Source of the DNA: Diogma glabrata
Taxonomy: Eukaryota; Arthropoda; Insecta; Diptera; Cylindrotomidae
DNA: 64,000 nucleotides
Direction: 5' to 3'
NCBI GenBank assembly: GCA_963693315.1
Contig: OY856186.1
Span: 279,329,491-279,393,490, forward strand
Position numbers and translations under genes: made by a program. The notes under the pieces were generated by a model, which worked only from the letters and a program-made list of their open reading frames with translations, was not told where the DNA came from and ran no database searches. This document shows positions 1 through 13,062 of the stretch, in pieces; positions within the stretch are counted from its first letter, which is position 1; every line of letters begins with the position of its first letter.

Positions 1-1020
1 CGGTCGTTTTAAACCTATATTTTGCTGTCAAATTTACGTCCAAAAACGTAAAGAAATTTTAAATTTGTATAAATTATATAAAAATAAAAATTTTAATCAA
101 AGCAACAGTTCAATTCAAAATTTCATAATCCAATCAAAATATTTGTTATTTTTTTGTTGTCATAGTTATACAATTTGTTTAAAAGATAACGGATATTTTG
201 GTTAAAGGTTACTTATTCAACATATTTTTATTTCAAAATTAATTCAAATTTTTAATTCTGATTTAGTTTTAACAATTTTTTAAAAATATTTTGCTTTCGG
301 CGAATAATAAATAGTATATGACACACGGACGTAAACTATTTTGGAATTGAAGTGTGAGCAAACTGCACATACGTCCAAAAACCTTAGCTTTACGTCTCAT
401 AATTCACTATTGTTTTTGCGCACTTGAAGATTTTGGTTTTAATGTACATATCTATTTAGAGAATAATAAATTTTTGGTGTGCAGTTGTACTAGAGTGTAC
501 ATTGCAGTTGCTCGTGTTACTAAATCACATGCGTCTGTAAAATCCATACGCACTAGTAACACAATGAGTGCGTTTCTCTAAGTGCTCAAGACCATGCCGC
601 TCACGACCGCGTTTTTTTTCGTTCCACTTGCTTCTAAGTGTTACAATGGTAAACTCAAGTAGAAAGGTCTATGTGATAGTTTTAGGGATGGACGCAAACA
701 ATACAAACGCCGAGTTTGAACAAATAAAGTAGAACTGTAGAGTTTGTATTCCCGGGATTTTTTGCATCACAAAATCCGAGATCCCGGGATTTTTTGCTCG
801 ACTAATAGAAGCTAGAGTTTAGGCTAAAAAAGCTAGAATTTTACAGTTGAGTAATATTTGAGTACAGATTATCTAAAAAATTAAGTTATGAATATATTCT
901 AATGAATATTTTGCTAGGTAGTGTTGTTTTTATTTTAAAAATAGACGTAGAATATTATGGAAAAGCGAAATTGGAGAAATAAGCAACATAATAACAAATA
1001 AGCAACATTAAATAAGCAAA
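1..1020. other. AT-rich DNA without recognisable gene
   Basis: I see no coding signature or structural RNA here. The only local structure is a short direct repeat near 750-800, where CCCGGGATTTTTTGC occurs twice about 40 bp apart. A 75-codon open frame at 354-581 has no recognisable motif and is no longer than expected by chance in DNA of this composition. Confidence 0.6.
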
Positions 1021-2049
1021 TAAGCAAGTTTTTTATAAGTTTCGTCTCCAGCAATGCTCGAATGAAATTAGATCCATCATGCCTCAACCATATTCTTTTC
1101 CCCGTTTTACTCGTCAATTGGTTTGTGCTAATAGTCAAACTGTTGAGATAGCTCACTGTCATAGTGACAGAATACAGAAGATTTCTTTGTCCGCACACAT
1201 TGGCGTAACTAAGAAATTGTTCCAGGGTGGGCCTGGCCCCGTAACATTGCTGAGTAAAATAATAAAAATTTTTTATATATATTTCTCTTTTGAATACATA
1301 GCAGATGTTGCTATTTGAGGTATATTTTCAATGTGACTGTTTTTTTTAGTTTTTTACTACAGTGCAATGTGTTATATAAGTTATTTAGACATGTATTTGG
1401 GTAAATAATCAATATTTAAATTTTTCTTATTTCTTAACATATTTCGTGCAACCCGGTTTCAAAACAAAGGAAAAATAAAATCACGTATTAGTTTTTTAGT
1501 TATTCAAACGATTACCGAAGTTTCAAGAATACGGAAATGATCAGGTTCATTCGCTTTTATTGTATCGGCGTCTTGGTTATTGAAAGCAACTGTGAGTTCG
1601 ACAAAGCTGACGCAGAAGTTGTAAAAAATCATTTACAGATTATGGCAGAAAAAATTAACCACTAATTGTAGCCATTCGAAAATTGTTGTACACATATTAA
1701 ATAAAGAAAAATAAGTTTCTAAAATTTTCGAGTGATTTAAGAAATAGGATTTTAGAAAACATAAGGCGTCAACCGATTTATTGTCAAGCCTATCCCTAAT
1801 TTGGAAATATTATTTGCGGAGGCTGTAAAGTCCGTTTAGTTTCCATGGTTGTTGGTAGAACGATCAATCTGTAATTATTATAAATTCGCTGCAAATGAGG
1901 TCCTTGTCCTATGACCGCTTTGCTGCAATATTTGCATTTCGCTTCCAATTGCGGTGACTAGTTTAATATTTTATGTATAGATGTATTCTGACCAAAACAG
2001 TTTTGTATAGGTATTAACCTTGAATTAATACTACATGCCAGTTTATTTT

Positions 2050-2640
2050 TCCAAATTGTTTGCCTCTAATAAATCGAACGCAACCACATCCTTAGTTGCA
2101 TTGTCGTTGTAGTCTGTGCTCGATGATCCAGCAGTGTAAGAAGCTCAATCATCCGTTTAACATCCCTTGTCTGCTGCTTATTGATTTCCTAGTTCACTCA
2201 GTACAAGCTAAAGAGATAGGCATAGCCCAATATTTCATGATAAAATGGAGAAATAAAAACAACTTAAAGTTAAATATGAAAATACTTTTATGAAAAAATA
2301 TACACCAACAAAACTAAATTTGGGTTGCTAATAATGCAAATGCTAGTGACATATTCATTGATCAAGTAACGTATGGTCTTCTTCAAGGATTAAAGCCCGC
2401 ATATATAGAGTTATATGAAAATTTATTACTTTGAAAAAGCAATAGCGTGACATCATCGAGACAAATTCCAGAACTAAGATTCAGGATGATACCGTTGACT
2501 GAATAGAGCTCAACCGCCAGCACCCGAAAGGAATCATTTTCGCTAGTGATAACTTACTGCTATTGCCAGCAATATAGAAAACCTCACGTTAACTCATGAT
2601 ACCAATAGCCGCGGCTGCAGCTAAAATCTGACTGTGAAGC
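2050..2640 (+). repeat. Dispersed repeat family, copy 1
   Basis: This stretch shares an ordered set of short blocks with other places in the window: a GCTAGTGACATATTC-like block, then an attaaagcc block, then GTGATAACTTACTGCTATTGC and finally CTCACGTTAACTC. The same order occurs near 14690-15000, 37125-37420 and, inverted, 20400-20640, with weaker copies at 47740-48080 and 52200-52400. It is non-coding. It lies inside the hAT-like element, so it was either carried by that element or inserted into it. Confidence 0.6.
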
Positions 2641-3439
2641 GGTTAAGTTTTTAATGGAAAGAAATAAAGAAACTTTTAACATTTCATTGCTTCACAATTT
2701 ACAAATCAACAAAAACGGGGAGGGACCTGCGAACTTAATGTAACTTATTTTTTTAACCGGATGTTGTATTTTCATCGTTTAATCTCGGCAAACCGTCACA
2801 AACTTTTTAAAGTTGAAATTTTCTTATTAATTTTAAAGAATGCTATGAACTGTAAGTTTTTTTTAAAATTGTCAAAATCTAGTTTAATTTGATTTATTCT
2901 AATACTTTAATGGTATATGGTTTTTAAGGTTCCGTTTTTTATACGGAACACTATTGGTGAGAGTAAAACGTGTTTTTCACATTATATCGATTATCTCGTA
3001 AACTATAAATGCTATGGACTTGAAATTTGAGGTGCGTATAAAACTAATCTGTCTACATGAAATGACGGATACAAATAAAACTAAAGTGGTTTTCGGTTTA
3101 CAGGGTTGGGATGTGAGACCCTTGAGAAAATACATTATTTTGTAGATTCAAGTAGGGATCGATAGATCATATGAAAGGGCTTAAATTTCAGTATTCCATA
3201 AAAATTTATTTTGGAATTTTACACCTCACCATTTTTTTATAATTTTGAATAATGACGTTTTTTTCGCGTTTTCTTACCTCGATTAGCTTCGAACCTATCT
3301 GATCGAAAATTTTCAAATGTACTTGGAATGATAGAAAAATTAGTACGTTTTTAATAAAAAATATAAAAAATTGTCATATTTCCATACTTAGATTTATTAA
3401 GGGGGTGGAAATGAGGAGGGGTAAAAACACTATTTAAAA

Positions 3440-4090
3440 TGTGGTCAAGCGGGGTGTCATTTGAAAGAGCACTTAATTTGAAAATCAAAGCAATTTTTTT
3501 TAGAATTTTGCGATGCCCAGTTTTTGAGTTATAGTAAAAAAAGTGCGAATTCAGACCGTTCGTAAAAATTCACAGTGTTAGGAAATTTGCTAAATTTTGT
3601 AGGAAAACTATAGCGAAGTCTCCAATAATTATATTTCTGTGTGTTTAGAGGACCGGGGTAGAGGGGGTAAAAAAAACTTTTTTTGACCCAAGCGAGTGGG
3701 GTGTCATTTGAAAGAACATCTAATTTAGAATTCGTTGCAATTTTTTTTAGAATTTTGCGGTGGCCAGTTTTTGTCAAAAAAGTGCAAAATCCAGACCGTT
3801 CCCCCCATACGTTTCGACACTGATTGACAGAAAAATTTGTAAAAATTCACAGAGTTAGGAAATTTGATAAATTTTGTACGAAAACTATAGCAAAGTCTCC
3901 AATAATTATATTTCTGTGTGTTTAGAGGACCGGGGTAGAGGGGGTAAAAAAATTTTTTTTTTACCTAAGCGAGTGGGGTGTCATTTGAAAGAACATTTAG
4001 TTTAGAATTCATTGCAATTTTTTTTAGAATTTTGCGGTTTCCAGTTTTTGAGTTATTGTCGAAAAAGAACAAAATTCAGACCATCCCCCC
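3440..4090. repeat. Tandem units of about 277 bp
   Basis: Two long near-identical units are visible. The string TCCAATAATTATATTTCTG followed by an AGAGGACCGGGGTAGAGGG block starts at 3621 and again at 3898, giving a 277-bp period. The flanking GGGGTGTCATTTGAAAGA block occurs three times (about 3450, 3700 and 3977). The units are non-coding and lie inside the hAT-like element. Confidence 0.8.
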
Positions 4091-4270
4091 CCCCTCCATA
4101 CGTTTTGACAAAATTCGTCTAGGGGGGCCGGGCCTTCTGGGCCTCTACCTAGTTACGCCAATGTTCGCACATCATACAAGTGGAATGCTTTTGTCGAATC
4201 AATAGGTCGGTTTATAATAATTACCACGCCATCGGTGGCGTTCAATCCACAAAGGTTTAAAAAAAAACGA

Positions 4271-5333
4271 TCATAAACAGCTCAGAGCGTTTTCATTAAA
4301 AAATATTAAAATATTTACTAAAAAATATATTTTTATTAAATTTTTTTAAATAGGCGAAATTTAACATAACTAACACAATCCAACAAATCAAAACTTAGAA
4401 TTGGCAAAATCATGCAACCATATTTCCACACACGCAAATATTGATTATCTATGAAAAGGTTGCTCTTAATTCTCGCTTCAACATCAATTTTTTATTATTG
4501 TAATTTTCCTCTTGAACAGAAAAATCAAATAATTATTTTCTATTACTTTCGTTAAAACATTTAATTTAACAAAAAATTTTAATTTTCATTTTATCAGGAC
4601 ATAATCGTTATCATAAAAATAACAATAATAATCATTATTATTTTTTCGTTTTTTAATAATATTATAAATAATTTTGTTGATGGTTTTTGTGTTTTTCCCG
4701 TTGTCATTACTTAAAAGTAAAACTAAAAAGCAACGAGAAAAATCTTAATCTTTAAGAAACTGAGGAGTAGGGGGAATGTAAGTAGGTCATTAGTGTTTCC
4801 AAATGGATTTTAAATGAAGCTGTTTTGCTTTTATTTGTTCATAAAAAAACTTCTATTTTCTTTAAACGTGAAAACATTTTAACTTCTATTTTATCTTTAA
4901 GTTAACTGTCGAGTATGTACTTTTAGGGGAAATTGGTTGTTTCTTCATTTTTATAGTCGAGTAATTAGTATTACCCTAATTTTTGTTTTATAAGAAATTT
5001 TAAAGATCAAGTTTATGGTATTGGATTATGACGAGCTATGTTGTAAGATTTTGTGATTTTTCTTTATTTTTTACTTCCAGTCCGAATATACTCTCAAATT
5101 TAATTTTGTGTTATGTTATGGACCCCGGACAGTCCTGATATACTTTATTAAATCTTTTTAAGATAAAAACAAAACCACTTAAATTTTGAATCAACCTTTT
5201 TATTTTATTTAATATTATTTCTAAAACAAAGGGAGTTTTTCCCACTTTACCAACTGACGGTCTAAATCGGAGTCGTTTTATATTATTTTGAGTATTCTTA
5301 AAGTTAAATTAAATTAAAACAATTGAAGGGGAG
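4271..5333. other. AT-rich DNA without recognisable gene
   Basis: I see only AT-rich sequence with runs of A and T and an ATTATT-rich patch near 4620-4680. A purine tract (GAAGGGGAG) at the right edge precedes the LTR-like block. Confidence 0.5.
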
Positions 5334-5717
5334 TGTTAGTACATAAGTCTATGAATTTATTTAATTTGTTATTTGAGGAAAATTAAAGGAAAGGAATCAC
5401 GCCCTTAATCACGCCCTAATTAATTTATTTGTTATTGGTCAAATCATACCACTTTAATTATAATACTTTGACCTTCATAACAATTATTCCGAAGTCAACA
5501 AACTGATTTGAAACATATTTACATTTTTGCAAACATAACTAAAAATTATTATTTGCAAAAATGTATGAACAAATCAATTATTTTGTTCAAAATAATTGTT
5601 ATGAAATCAAAATACTTGTGTCCATTTTGATGAGTTTGGATATATGGAAATAAGGCTTTTGGATAATTAAAGATTAGGAAATGGAACTGGAGGAACTTGG
5701 AACCTAACACTCGTCCA
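5334..5717 (+). mobile_element. Possible solo LTR or LTR-like element
   Basis: The block begins TGTTAGTACATAAG and ends GGAACCTAACA, so it has the TG...CA ends of an LTR, with a 6-bp inverted terminus TGTTAG/CTAACA. It is preceded by GAAGGGGAG, which resembles a polypurine tract. Internally it folds into imperfect hairpins (ATAACAATTATT with AATAATTGTTAT). The last ~55 bp recur at about 6158-6212. I see no pol coding sequence upstream and no clear target duplication. A foldback element is the main alternative. Confidence 0.35.
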
Positions 5718-6157
5718 TTCTTATAAATAAAATTTGTGTCGTAAGAAGCAATTCATTATCAAAGTAATTTATTTTAGAATATAGATTGTGTGCACATGTA
5801 ATTTAATTTTGAGTGCATAAATCAAAGACCAAAACAACATAGTTCTTTTGATTGTTGTTGTTTGTATTTCGTCTTTTATTTTGTAATTTAATATTTACGT
5901 AAATTAAATTAAGTAAGTTATGTAATATTTGTGTGTTTTTTTGTATTTAATAAGAATAAATTATAAAAGAAATAATTATATCAAATTTATTTTTTTGTTT
6001 TTGTTTTGTTAATATAGAAAAAAACAAACGATCCAATTTCGACCTTAGTTTTGTTTTTTTTGTGTTTTTAGTTAATTTAAACTGTTATCGTATATAATTT
6101 TTTAACCTAGTTTTTTGTTGTATTATAAAACTATAGGGAATCGTTTCTTTTAAAAGG

Positions 6158-6212
6158 TTTTTTGGATAATTAAATATTGGGAAATGGAACTGGAGGAACT
6201 TGGAACCTAACA
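6158..6212 (+). repeat. Second copy of the LTR-like right end
   Basis: About 55 bp, including GGAAATGGAACTGGAGGAAC and ending in CCTAACA, repeat the right end of the block at 5334-5717 about 495 bp downstream with very few differences. It could be the end of a second LTR copy or an internal duplication. Confidence 0.7.
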
Positions 6213-7680
6213 GTTACATTTTTGTTTTAACGTTCCAAACTGTTTAAAATGTATTTGTGTAACTGTAAGAGAGTTTGTAGATAGGCAAGTCCAGCGAGTT
6301 GATGAAATTTTGGTATATAAAGTGGGTTCTTACTAGAATTTAAAATAAGCTTTTGGGTGCAATATGAAAATGAAAGTTGATTTGTTAATTTGGTTGCATG
6401 AGCTTATAAGCAATTACTTTCTCAAAAGTTCAAAGCCTACATAATATTTTACGGATAACGAGCAATTCTTTGACAAAAACCACAAAAGTGTTGCCATATG
6501 ATATAAATTGTTAGAATTTATTTGAATATAAATCTAATTTATTTTTCTATTTTGTATATTTATAGCTATGTCGTTTTTCAACAAAAAAAAGAAGAAAAAA
6601 AAATACGCAAAACATAACACATCTCTTCCATTTCTTTTTTGACAGATTATATGAGATTTGTGATGATATGTTTTTTTTCGTGTTATTTTATATGTTGTGT
6701 ACATACAATATACATATCATTTTGGTGAGAGAACGATGTTTTTGCTGTTTAAATCACGTTCTTTCAATTGTTCACAATTTCTTTTTCGTTATTTATACGA
6801 TTTTTTCTTAAAAGAAAAAACAAAACCATGAAAATTTGTTACACACTAGTGTAATTTTATTATGTTAATATATGTTGAGGATTTGTAAATTTTTGAAATT
6901 GTTTTTTGATTATAGAAACTTAAAATTATTGATTGATTTCAATGAAATGTGACAAATTTGAATGATTTTTTATTCGGATAACTGATTTTTGTTATGGTTG
7001 TTGTTGATTTGTTTTTTTCCGACACATGAAATGCTACATCCTCAAACCATTGTACGAATTTTTATTTTTCTATATTATAATATGAAAATTTATATTCTGA
7101 CATATTTTGTCATTTTCTATTATATTTTTTTGACAAATTGGTTCATCATCATCGCTTAATAAAATGTATACAACATACATTCACAGATACATACATGCCA
7201 GAAAAAATGAAATATTTTAAAAATTATGATAGAAATGAATTTGACAAAGGAAAATTTATGATTTTCCTTGGAAACAAAAATTCTGGTTTTTACAGTAACT
7301 CAAATAAGGTCGGTTTATAATAATTACCACAATAATGCTATAATGGAGACTTTTATCGTGTCAGGAGATACAAAAAACCGAATTTCTTTTGAACAGTTCG
7401 AATCAAGAAAGCATTTTTTTTTCTCTAACTGCCAATAGTTGTGTTGCATCAGTACTAAAATAGTTTCTTTGAATGAAAGTGTGTCGGGGAAAACGGCTGT
7501 CACAGTCTTATGAGATGGGTCCTGTTTGAAATTCAACCAATGACCTAGATGGTTTAGTAGAAAAGCGGCATTATGAAAAAAGGTAAATTATTAAAAAAAC
7601 ATTTTTATTATTTTATTATAGGTTTCTTTTTAATTTCACAGTATTTCTAAAAAAATAACCACAAAATTTTTTTTTATTAA
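6213..7680. other. AT-rich DNA without recognisable gene
   Basis: No coding signature was seen. A 22-bp string at 7308-7329 (it contains GTCGGTTTATAATAATTACC) is exactly repeated at about 4206-4227, inside the small insertion in the retrotransposon fragment, which suggests both belong to an unrecognised short repeat. Confidence 0.5.
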
Positions 7681-8275
7681 AAATCTTCTTCGATATCTGC
7701 CTGTGATGTTGAATCTGTCGGCCACTGCAAAATACCTTCGTAGAAGTTTTCAAAATCTACCGGAATATATTGTTTTAACTTTTGTAGGTCGTTCATTTTT
7801 AAGGGATTGATTGGCACTTTTGAGGTGTAGCAAGGAAATTATTCAAGCATAGGAATGTTTGCACAACAACCTTTCGTTTTCCACAGTACAAAATGTTCGT
7901 TGTTTATTTCGTTGTCAATGAAGGGATGACATAAGACCTCACCCGAATTTTCAGGGTTAAAGATGAACTAAAAAAAAATCGACACTTGAAAGGAAACCTT
8001 ATCAATTTTTGTAACTTGTTTCCCATAGCTTCTTTCCGACAATAGTTTTGCCTTGAAGTTAGCTTTGCACCACAATTTGAAGTCTATGACATCGGAATAC
8101 GTTATCGTTTTGACACTAAATTTCTCACCCTTGGTGCTCCTGAGTATTAAATCCACGGATCGCAGTATGACGGCTGCTCTACCCTTTACAACCACTCAAC
8201 CGATAATAATGTCGTTTGCAAATTGCAATTGATTCTGGGTTCTTACAGCGTCAATACCAGATATGAGACCTTATC
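7681..8275 (-). pseudogene. Degraded unidentified ORF, probably transposon-derived
   Basis: Read on the minus strand, three stretches look like old protein-coding sequence. About 8195-7968 holds an open frame with VVKGRAAVILRSVDLILRS and FSVKTITYSDVIDFKLW. It is followed in a shifted frame by NPENSGEVLCHPFIDNEI and CCANIPMLE, then a stop, then SKVPINPLKMNDLQKLKQYI, ending FYEGILQWPTDSTSQADIEE before a TAA near 7679. Base use is less AT-extreme than the surroundings and residue patterns are protein-like across about 590 bp, but at least one frameshift and two stops break it. I do not recognise the family. The short final segment ending in an acidic tail suggests this is the C-terminus. Confidence 0.45.
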
Positions 8276-9835
8276 GCTCATAAAAACATCGGTCTACATG
8301 TGTACATAGAAAAATATCTAAAATGTCCACTTTGAAAAAAATCCGAGTTGAGCCCTATTCGAAATTTGCGATTCAAATAAAATTTTTAAACGTTTTGATG
8401 TTATTTAACTAACAACACATTCGCTCATATATAAATTGCTGATACTGGATCTTCAGCGCGTGGAATTGTCACATCCTGCAAACAAAGCTTTCTCCCATGC
8501 GGAGAACTTTATTCGAACTTTATGAAAACCTTATGAAAACTGAATAAAATATATACGTGAAACCAACTACTTTTTAATTAATATTCTTTTCAAGCACCAA
8601 TGAAAATCATTCAAAACACATTGATTTTCTATCAATCACACACGCACATAATAAATTAGAAAAATAAAACGCTTATCCTACACTACACTATAGAATAATA
8701 ATGATGATGATGATTAAGAATAATAATAATAGTCAAAATATCAGAATATAGCCATTATTGTTAGATAAAGGAGATGAATGTGGACACACAATAGAAAATG
8801 AAAAAAAAAAAAAATGAAAAAGGACACAAATTAGTCAAATCAAATAAGGAATAATATATAAAAATAAAAAATCTTAGCTTCACAAATATATTAGGCAAAA
8901 CTTTTTGTGTAAAACAAAAGGAAAAACTAAATTTGTTTTTCTCATTTCTTGACGAATCTGACAAATACCGAGAATGATCAATCGTAGTTGTTGTCGTTAT
9001 AGAGAATTATAATTTTGTATTTGTTTTGGGGTGGTGAGTTGTTTGTTGTTTTGAATCTAATTTGTGTTTTTAAATGATAGCAAAACTATTAAAGTCTGGC
9101 ACATGTCGATCATAGCCTATGACAACAGTTAGCTGGCATAGAACAACCTACTTTAACGAAATTGTGTAAAAAATGTACGTCAGCATTTCCAGGAAGTAGA
9201 AAACACGGACGTAACGGACAACATCAAAAGAATAGTTTAGAATGATAATAACCGCTGTTGCGAATGAGCGTGGTGAGCTCGATTCTAAGCTGGTGAGCTC
9301 GACAACGATCTTCCATGCAGTAATCATTTTTTTTAGAAGCTGTACTCGTATTCTTCATTTATGTTATTTCAATAGTATCAAATGAATTATTTTAAATTTC
9401 AATCAATTTAATATTTTGATCGTTCAAATGAAAATCTACATCAACGGTTGCAGCATAGTCCTAACTGTTTACTTATATTTCAAATTTTGTTTTAGTTCAT
9501 CATAAACAAATGTGGCCTTTTTAAGGGGGGTGAGGAGAATTCCACAAAAGCTCCGGCTGAACGGTTCGGTAAAAGTGATCATCTTACCTGAAAGCCAATA
9601 TCCGACATAAGATATCCGTTTTAAGGACTCACATACTAATCTAAATAGGGAATCAATATATAAGCCTTAACGACGTCGGCGGCAGACTTCTGATCATAAA
9701 CCACTGTTGTCAAATTTATGCTCATTTTGAACTTAGTGTGATATTTACACAAGCAAAACAAAAAATAATAATGAAAATAAACAGAGGGACATTTAAAAAA
9801 ATTAATTTTAGTGATTTAAATAAATTATTATATAT
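8276..9835. other. AT-rich DNA without recognisable gene
   Basis: I see simple-sequence patches (ATG and AAT repeats at 8697-8735) and a short tandem motif GGTGAGCTCGA occurring twice near 9270-9305. Nothing protein-like was found. Confidence 0.5.
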
Positions 9836-9956
9836 TTTAGGTAGATTTCATATAAAAAATCTACCTATTGCAATGGGCTTCATCTCGGAATTTCGGAAAA
9901 ATTTTTGTGCCAAACGATTATATATGATAAGTGGAGACGAAAAAACAAAAAAAAAA

Positions 9957-11291
<1,335 letters not shown>

Positions 11292-12799
11292 GATATGAGA
11301 TATAACGAAAACGACTGGCACTCTCACGGTCGCATTTGTTGAGCTAGGTCAAAAAAATTTTCTGTACTTGTGTGTTCTAATAATATCTTAGACAAGTTTG
11401 TGAATCAGCAAAATCCGACACGTGGTTAAGAAACTAGAGGCTTTTTTTCTGAAAAAAATTGATTTTTTAAAACCGTTATAACGGCCGTTTGGATACTAAT
11501 ATTTCAAAAAATTTAACAAATTTAAAGTTTTTGTAATGTTTTTTATCAATTTGTTTTAAAAATAGACCTCTGCAGCTAGAGGTTCCTGAGTGAGCGGCTC
11601 CAACAAAAAAGTTTGCAAAAAAAAATTTTTTTTTTAAACAACCGGCACTCTCACGGTCGCATTTATAAGGCCAGATCAAAAAACCTTTTTTTTTAAAATG
11701 TGCGTTTTATTAATATCTTGGACAAGTTCGTAAATCAGCCTAATCCAACACATGGTTAAGAAACTAGAAGCTTTATACTAGAAAAAAATTCTGTTTTTAG
11801 ATCCGTTATAACGGCCGTTTGGATTCTAATATTTTTAAAAACTTCATAAATTTAGAATTTTTGAAACCTTTTTAATCAGTTTCTTTCAAAAAAAAGACCT
11901 CTGCACTTGGAGGTTTCTGAGTGAGCGGCTCCAACAAAAAAGCTTGTAAAACACAAAATGCGTTTGAATCAACCGGCGCTCTCACCGTTGCATTTGTGGA
12001 GTCAGATAAAAAAACCTTTCTTAAAAATGTGTGTTTTATTAATGTCTTGGACAAGTTCGTAAACCAGAAAATTCTGACACATGGTTAAGGAACTATAGGC
12101 TTTATACTAGAAAAAAAAGTAGTTTTTTTAATCCGTTATAACGGCCGTTTGGATACTAATATTTTTAAAATCTTCATAAATTTAAAATCTGGGGAAACAT
12201 TTTAATCCGTTTCTTATAAATATAAACCTCTGCAGTTAGAGGTTTTTGACTTGTTGGCTTCAACAAAAAAGTTTGCAACAATCCCCAACTCCAATTTCCA
12301 AAAACCTTATAACAGTCAATGTCAACCTTATAACAGTCAAAAAAATAAAAGATTTGAATAGAAGAAATTAATTTTTTTTTCTTAGAAATAAATTATTTTG
12401 ATATTTAGCAGTTATTGCACGACATATGATATAGAGTAGGTTTGTGTCATAAATTGTCACACACATGTTCTGTGGTAGATTTGATATTTGTTTGTTGCAA
12501 AATTGGATAGATATAATTTTGCTTGTAAGTAGCTAATTATCTTTTTAAAATTTGTTCGATATCTGTTTGAAATTAGTTTGTTTTGTTTAAACTAATCTGA
12601 TACATCAGATTCTACTGGCACACAAAACTGTCTGATCTCGAAATCTACCTATTTCTAGCGGATATACGTGCCGCTTGGACTTTTAAATTTTATTATGGCT
12701 TTTTGAGAACAATTAAACTCAAGTAAGTAAGGAAGTAATTGGTATGTATTCAATTCAAAGGTATGGTTGGAAGTTTTTCAGATAAAAACTTCTTATTTT

Positions 12800-12888
12800 A
12801 CGTGTTTCGGATGAATTTGAACCTTCCTCTTCAGTGACATGCTTGAATCCTTAGGCAGACACGCTATCAATAACGCCACAGAAACGAT
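12800..12888 (-). repeat. tRNA-like sequence, probably a SINE head
   Basis: On the minus strand TGGCGTTATTGATAGCG (12878-12862) resembles a pol III box A, and GGTTCAAATTC (12823-12813) matches box B. The putative acceptor ends GTTTCTG and CCGAAAC pair at six of seven positions, but the spacing between the boxes and the anticodon arm do not fold as a normal tRNA. Downstream sequence ends in a CTTACTTACTTG tract. A tRNA-derived SINE or a decayed tRNA is more likely than a working tRNA gene. Confidence 0.4.
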
Positions 12889-13062
12889 GACTGTTTTGAA
12901 GTTGAAACTTCATCATCACTTATTTATTTACTTAAGGTGAAATTTTCCACTGTATCATCTCCATCAACTTCCTCATTTACACCATCGTGAATATACATCC
13001 ATTCTGCACATCTGGATTCATCATCTCATCTCGTTGGTAATTATCTCTCCACTTTTCATTGA

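Larger units (their letters stand above)
1198..4163. mobile_element. hAT-like non-autonomous DNA transposon
   Basis: The two ends are inverted repeats beginning CATTGGCGTAACTA: the left end starts at 1198 and the right end, read in reverse complement, starts at 4163. Both continue into a G/C-rich stretch (GGGCCTGGCCCC on the left, GGCCCGGCC on the right). The flanks TCCGCACA (1190-1197) and TTCGCACA (4164-4171) are an 8-bp target duplication with one mismatch. The element interrupts a retrotransposon ORF that reads on across it. An 8-bp duplication and a C-A-start terminus fit the hAT superfamily; P-type elements also make 8-bp duplications. There is no transposase ORF inside; the interior holds repeat DNA instead, including one copy of the dispersed repeat and 277-bp tandem units. 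Confidence 0.75.
1025..4270 (+). pseudogene. CR1/Jockey-type retrotransposon 3' fragment, interrupted by a hAT-like insertion
   Basis: The plus strand at 1030-1197 and again at 4172-4265 encodes the C-terminal tail of a non-LTR retrotransposon ORF2. The stretch around CSNEIRSIMPQPY and FPRFTRQLVCANSQTVEIAH closely parallels the tail of the copy at 62940-64000 (minus strand). The tail resumes after the insertion with the equivalent of FFVRTS-YKWNALPE. The copy is 5'-truncated, lacks the reverse transcriptase catalytic core, and is split by a 2,966-bp insertion. A further insertion of about 36 bp lies at 4205-4240. It is a dead fossil. CR1 versus Jockey clade cannot be decided from this piece. 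Confidence 0.75.

Noticed and set aside
12800..12888. Functional tRNA gene
   Set aside because: The anticodon arm does not form a proper stem with a 7-nt loop and the spacing is wrong, so it is kept only as a SINE-like repeat.
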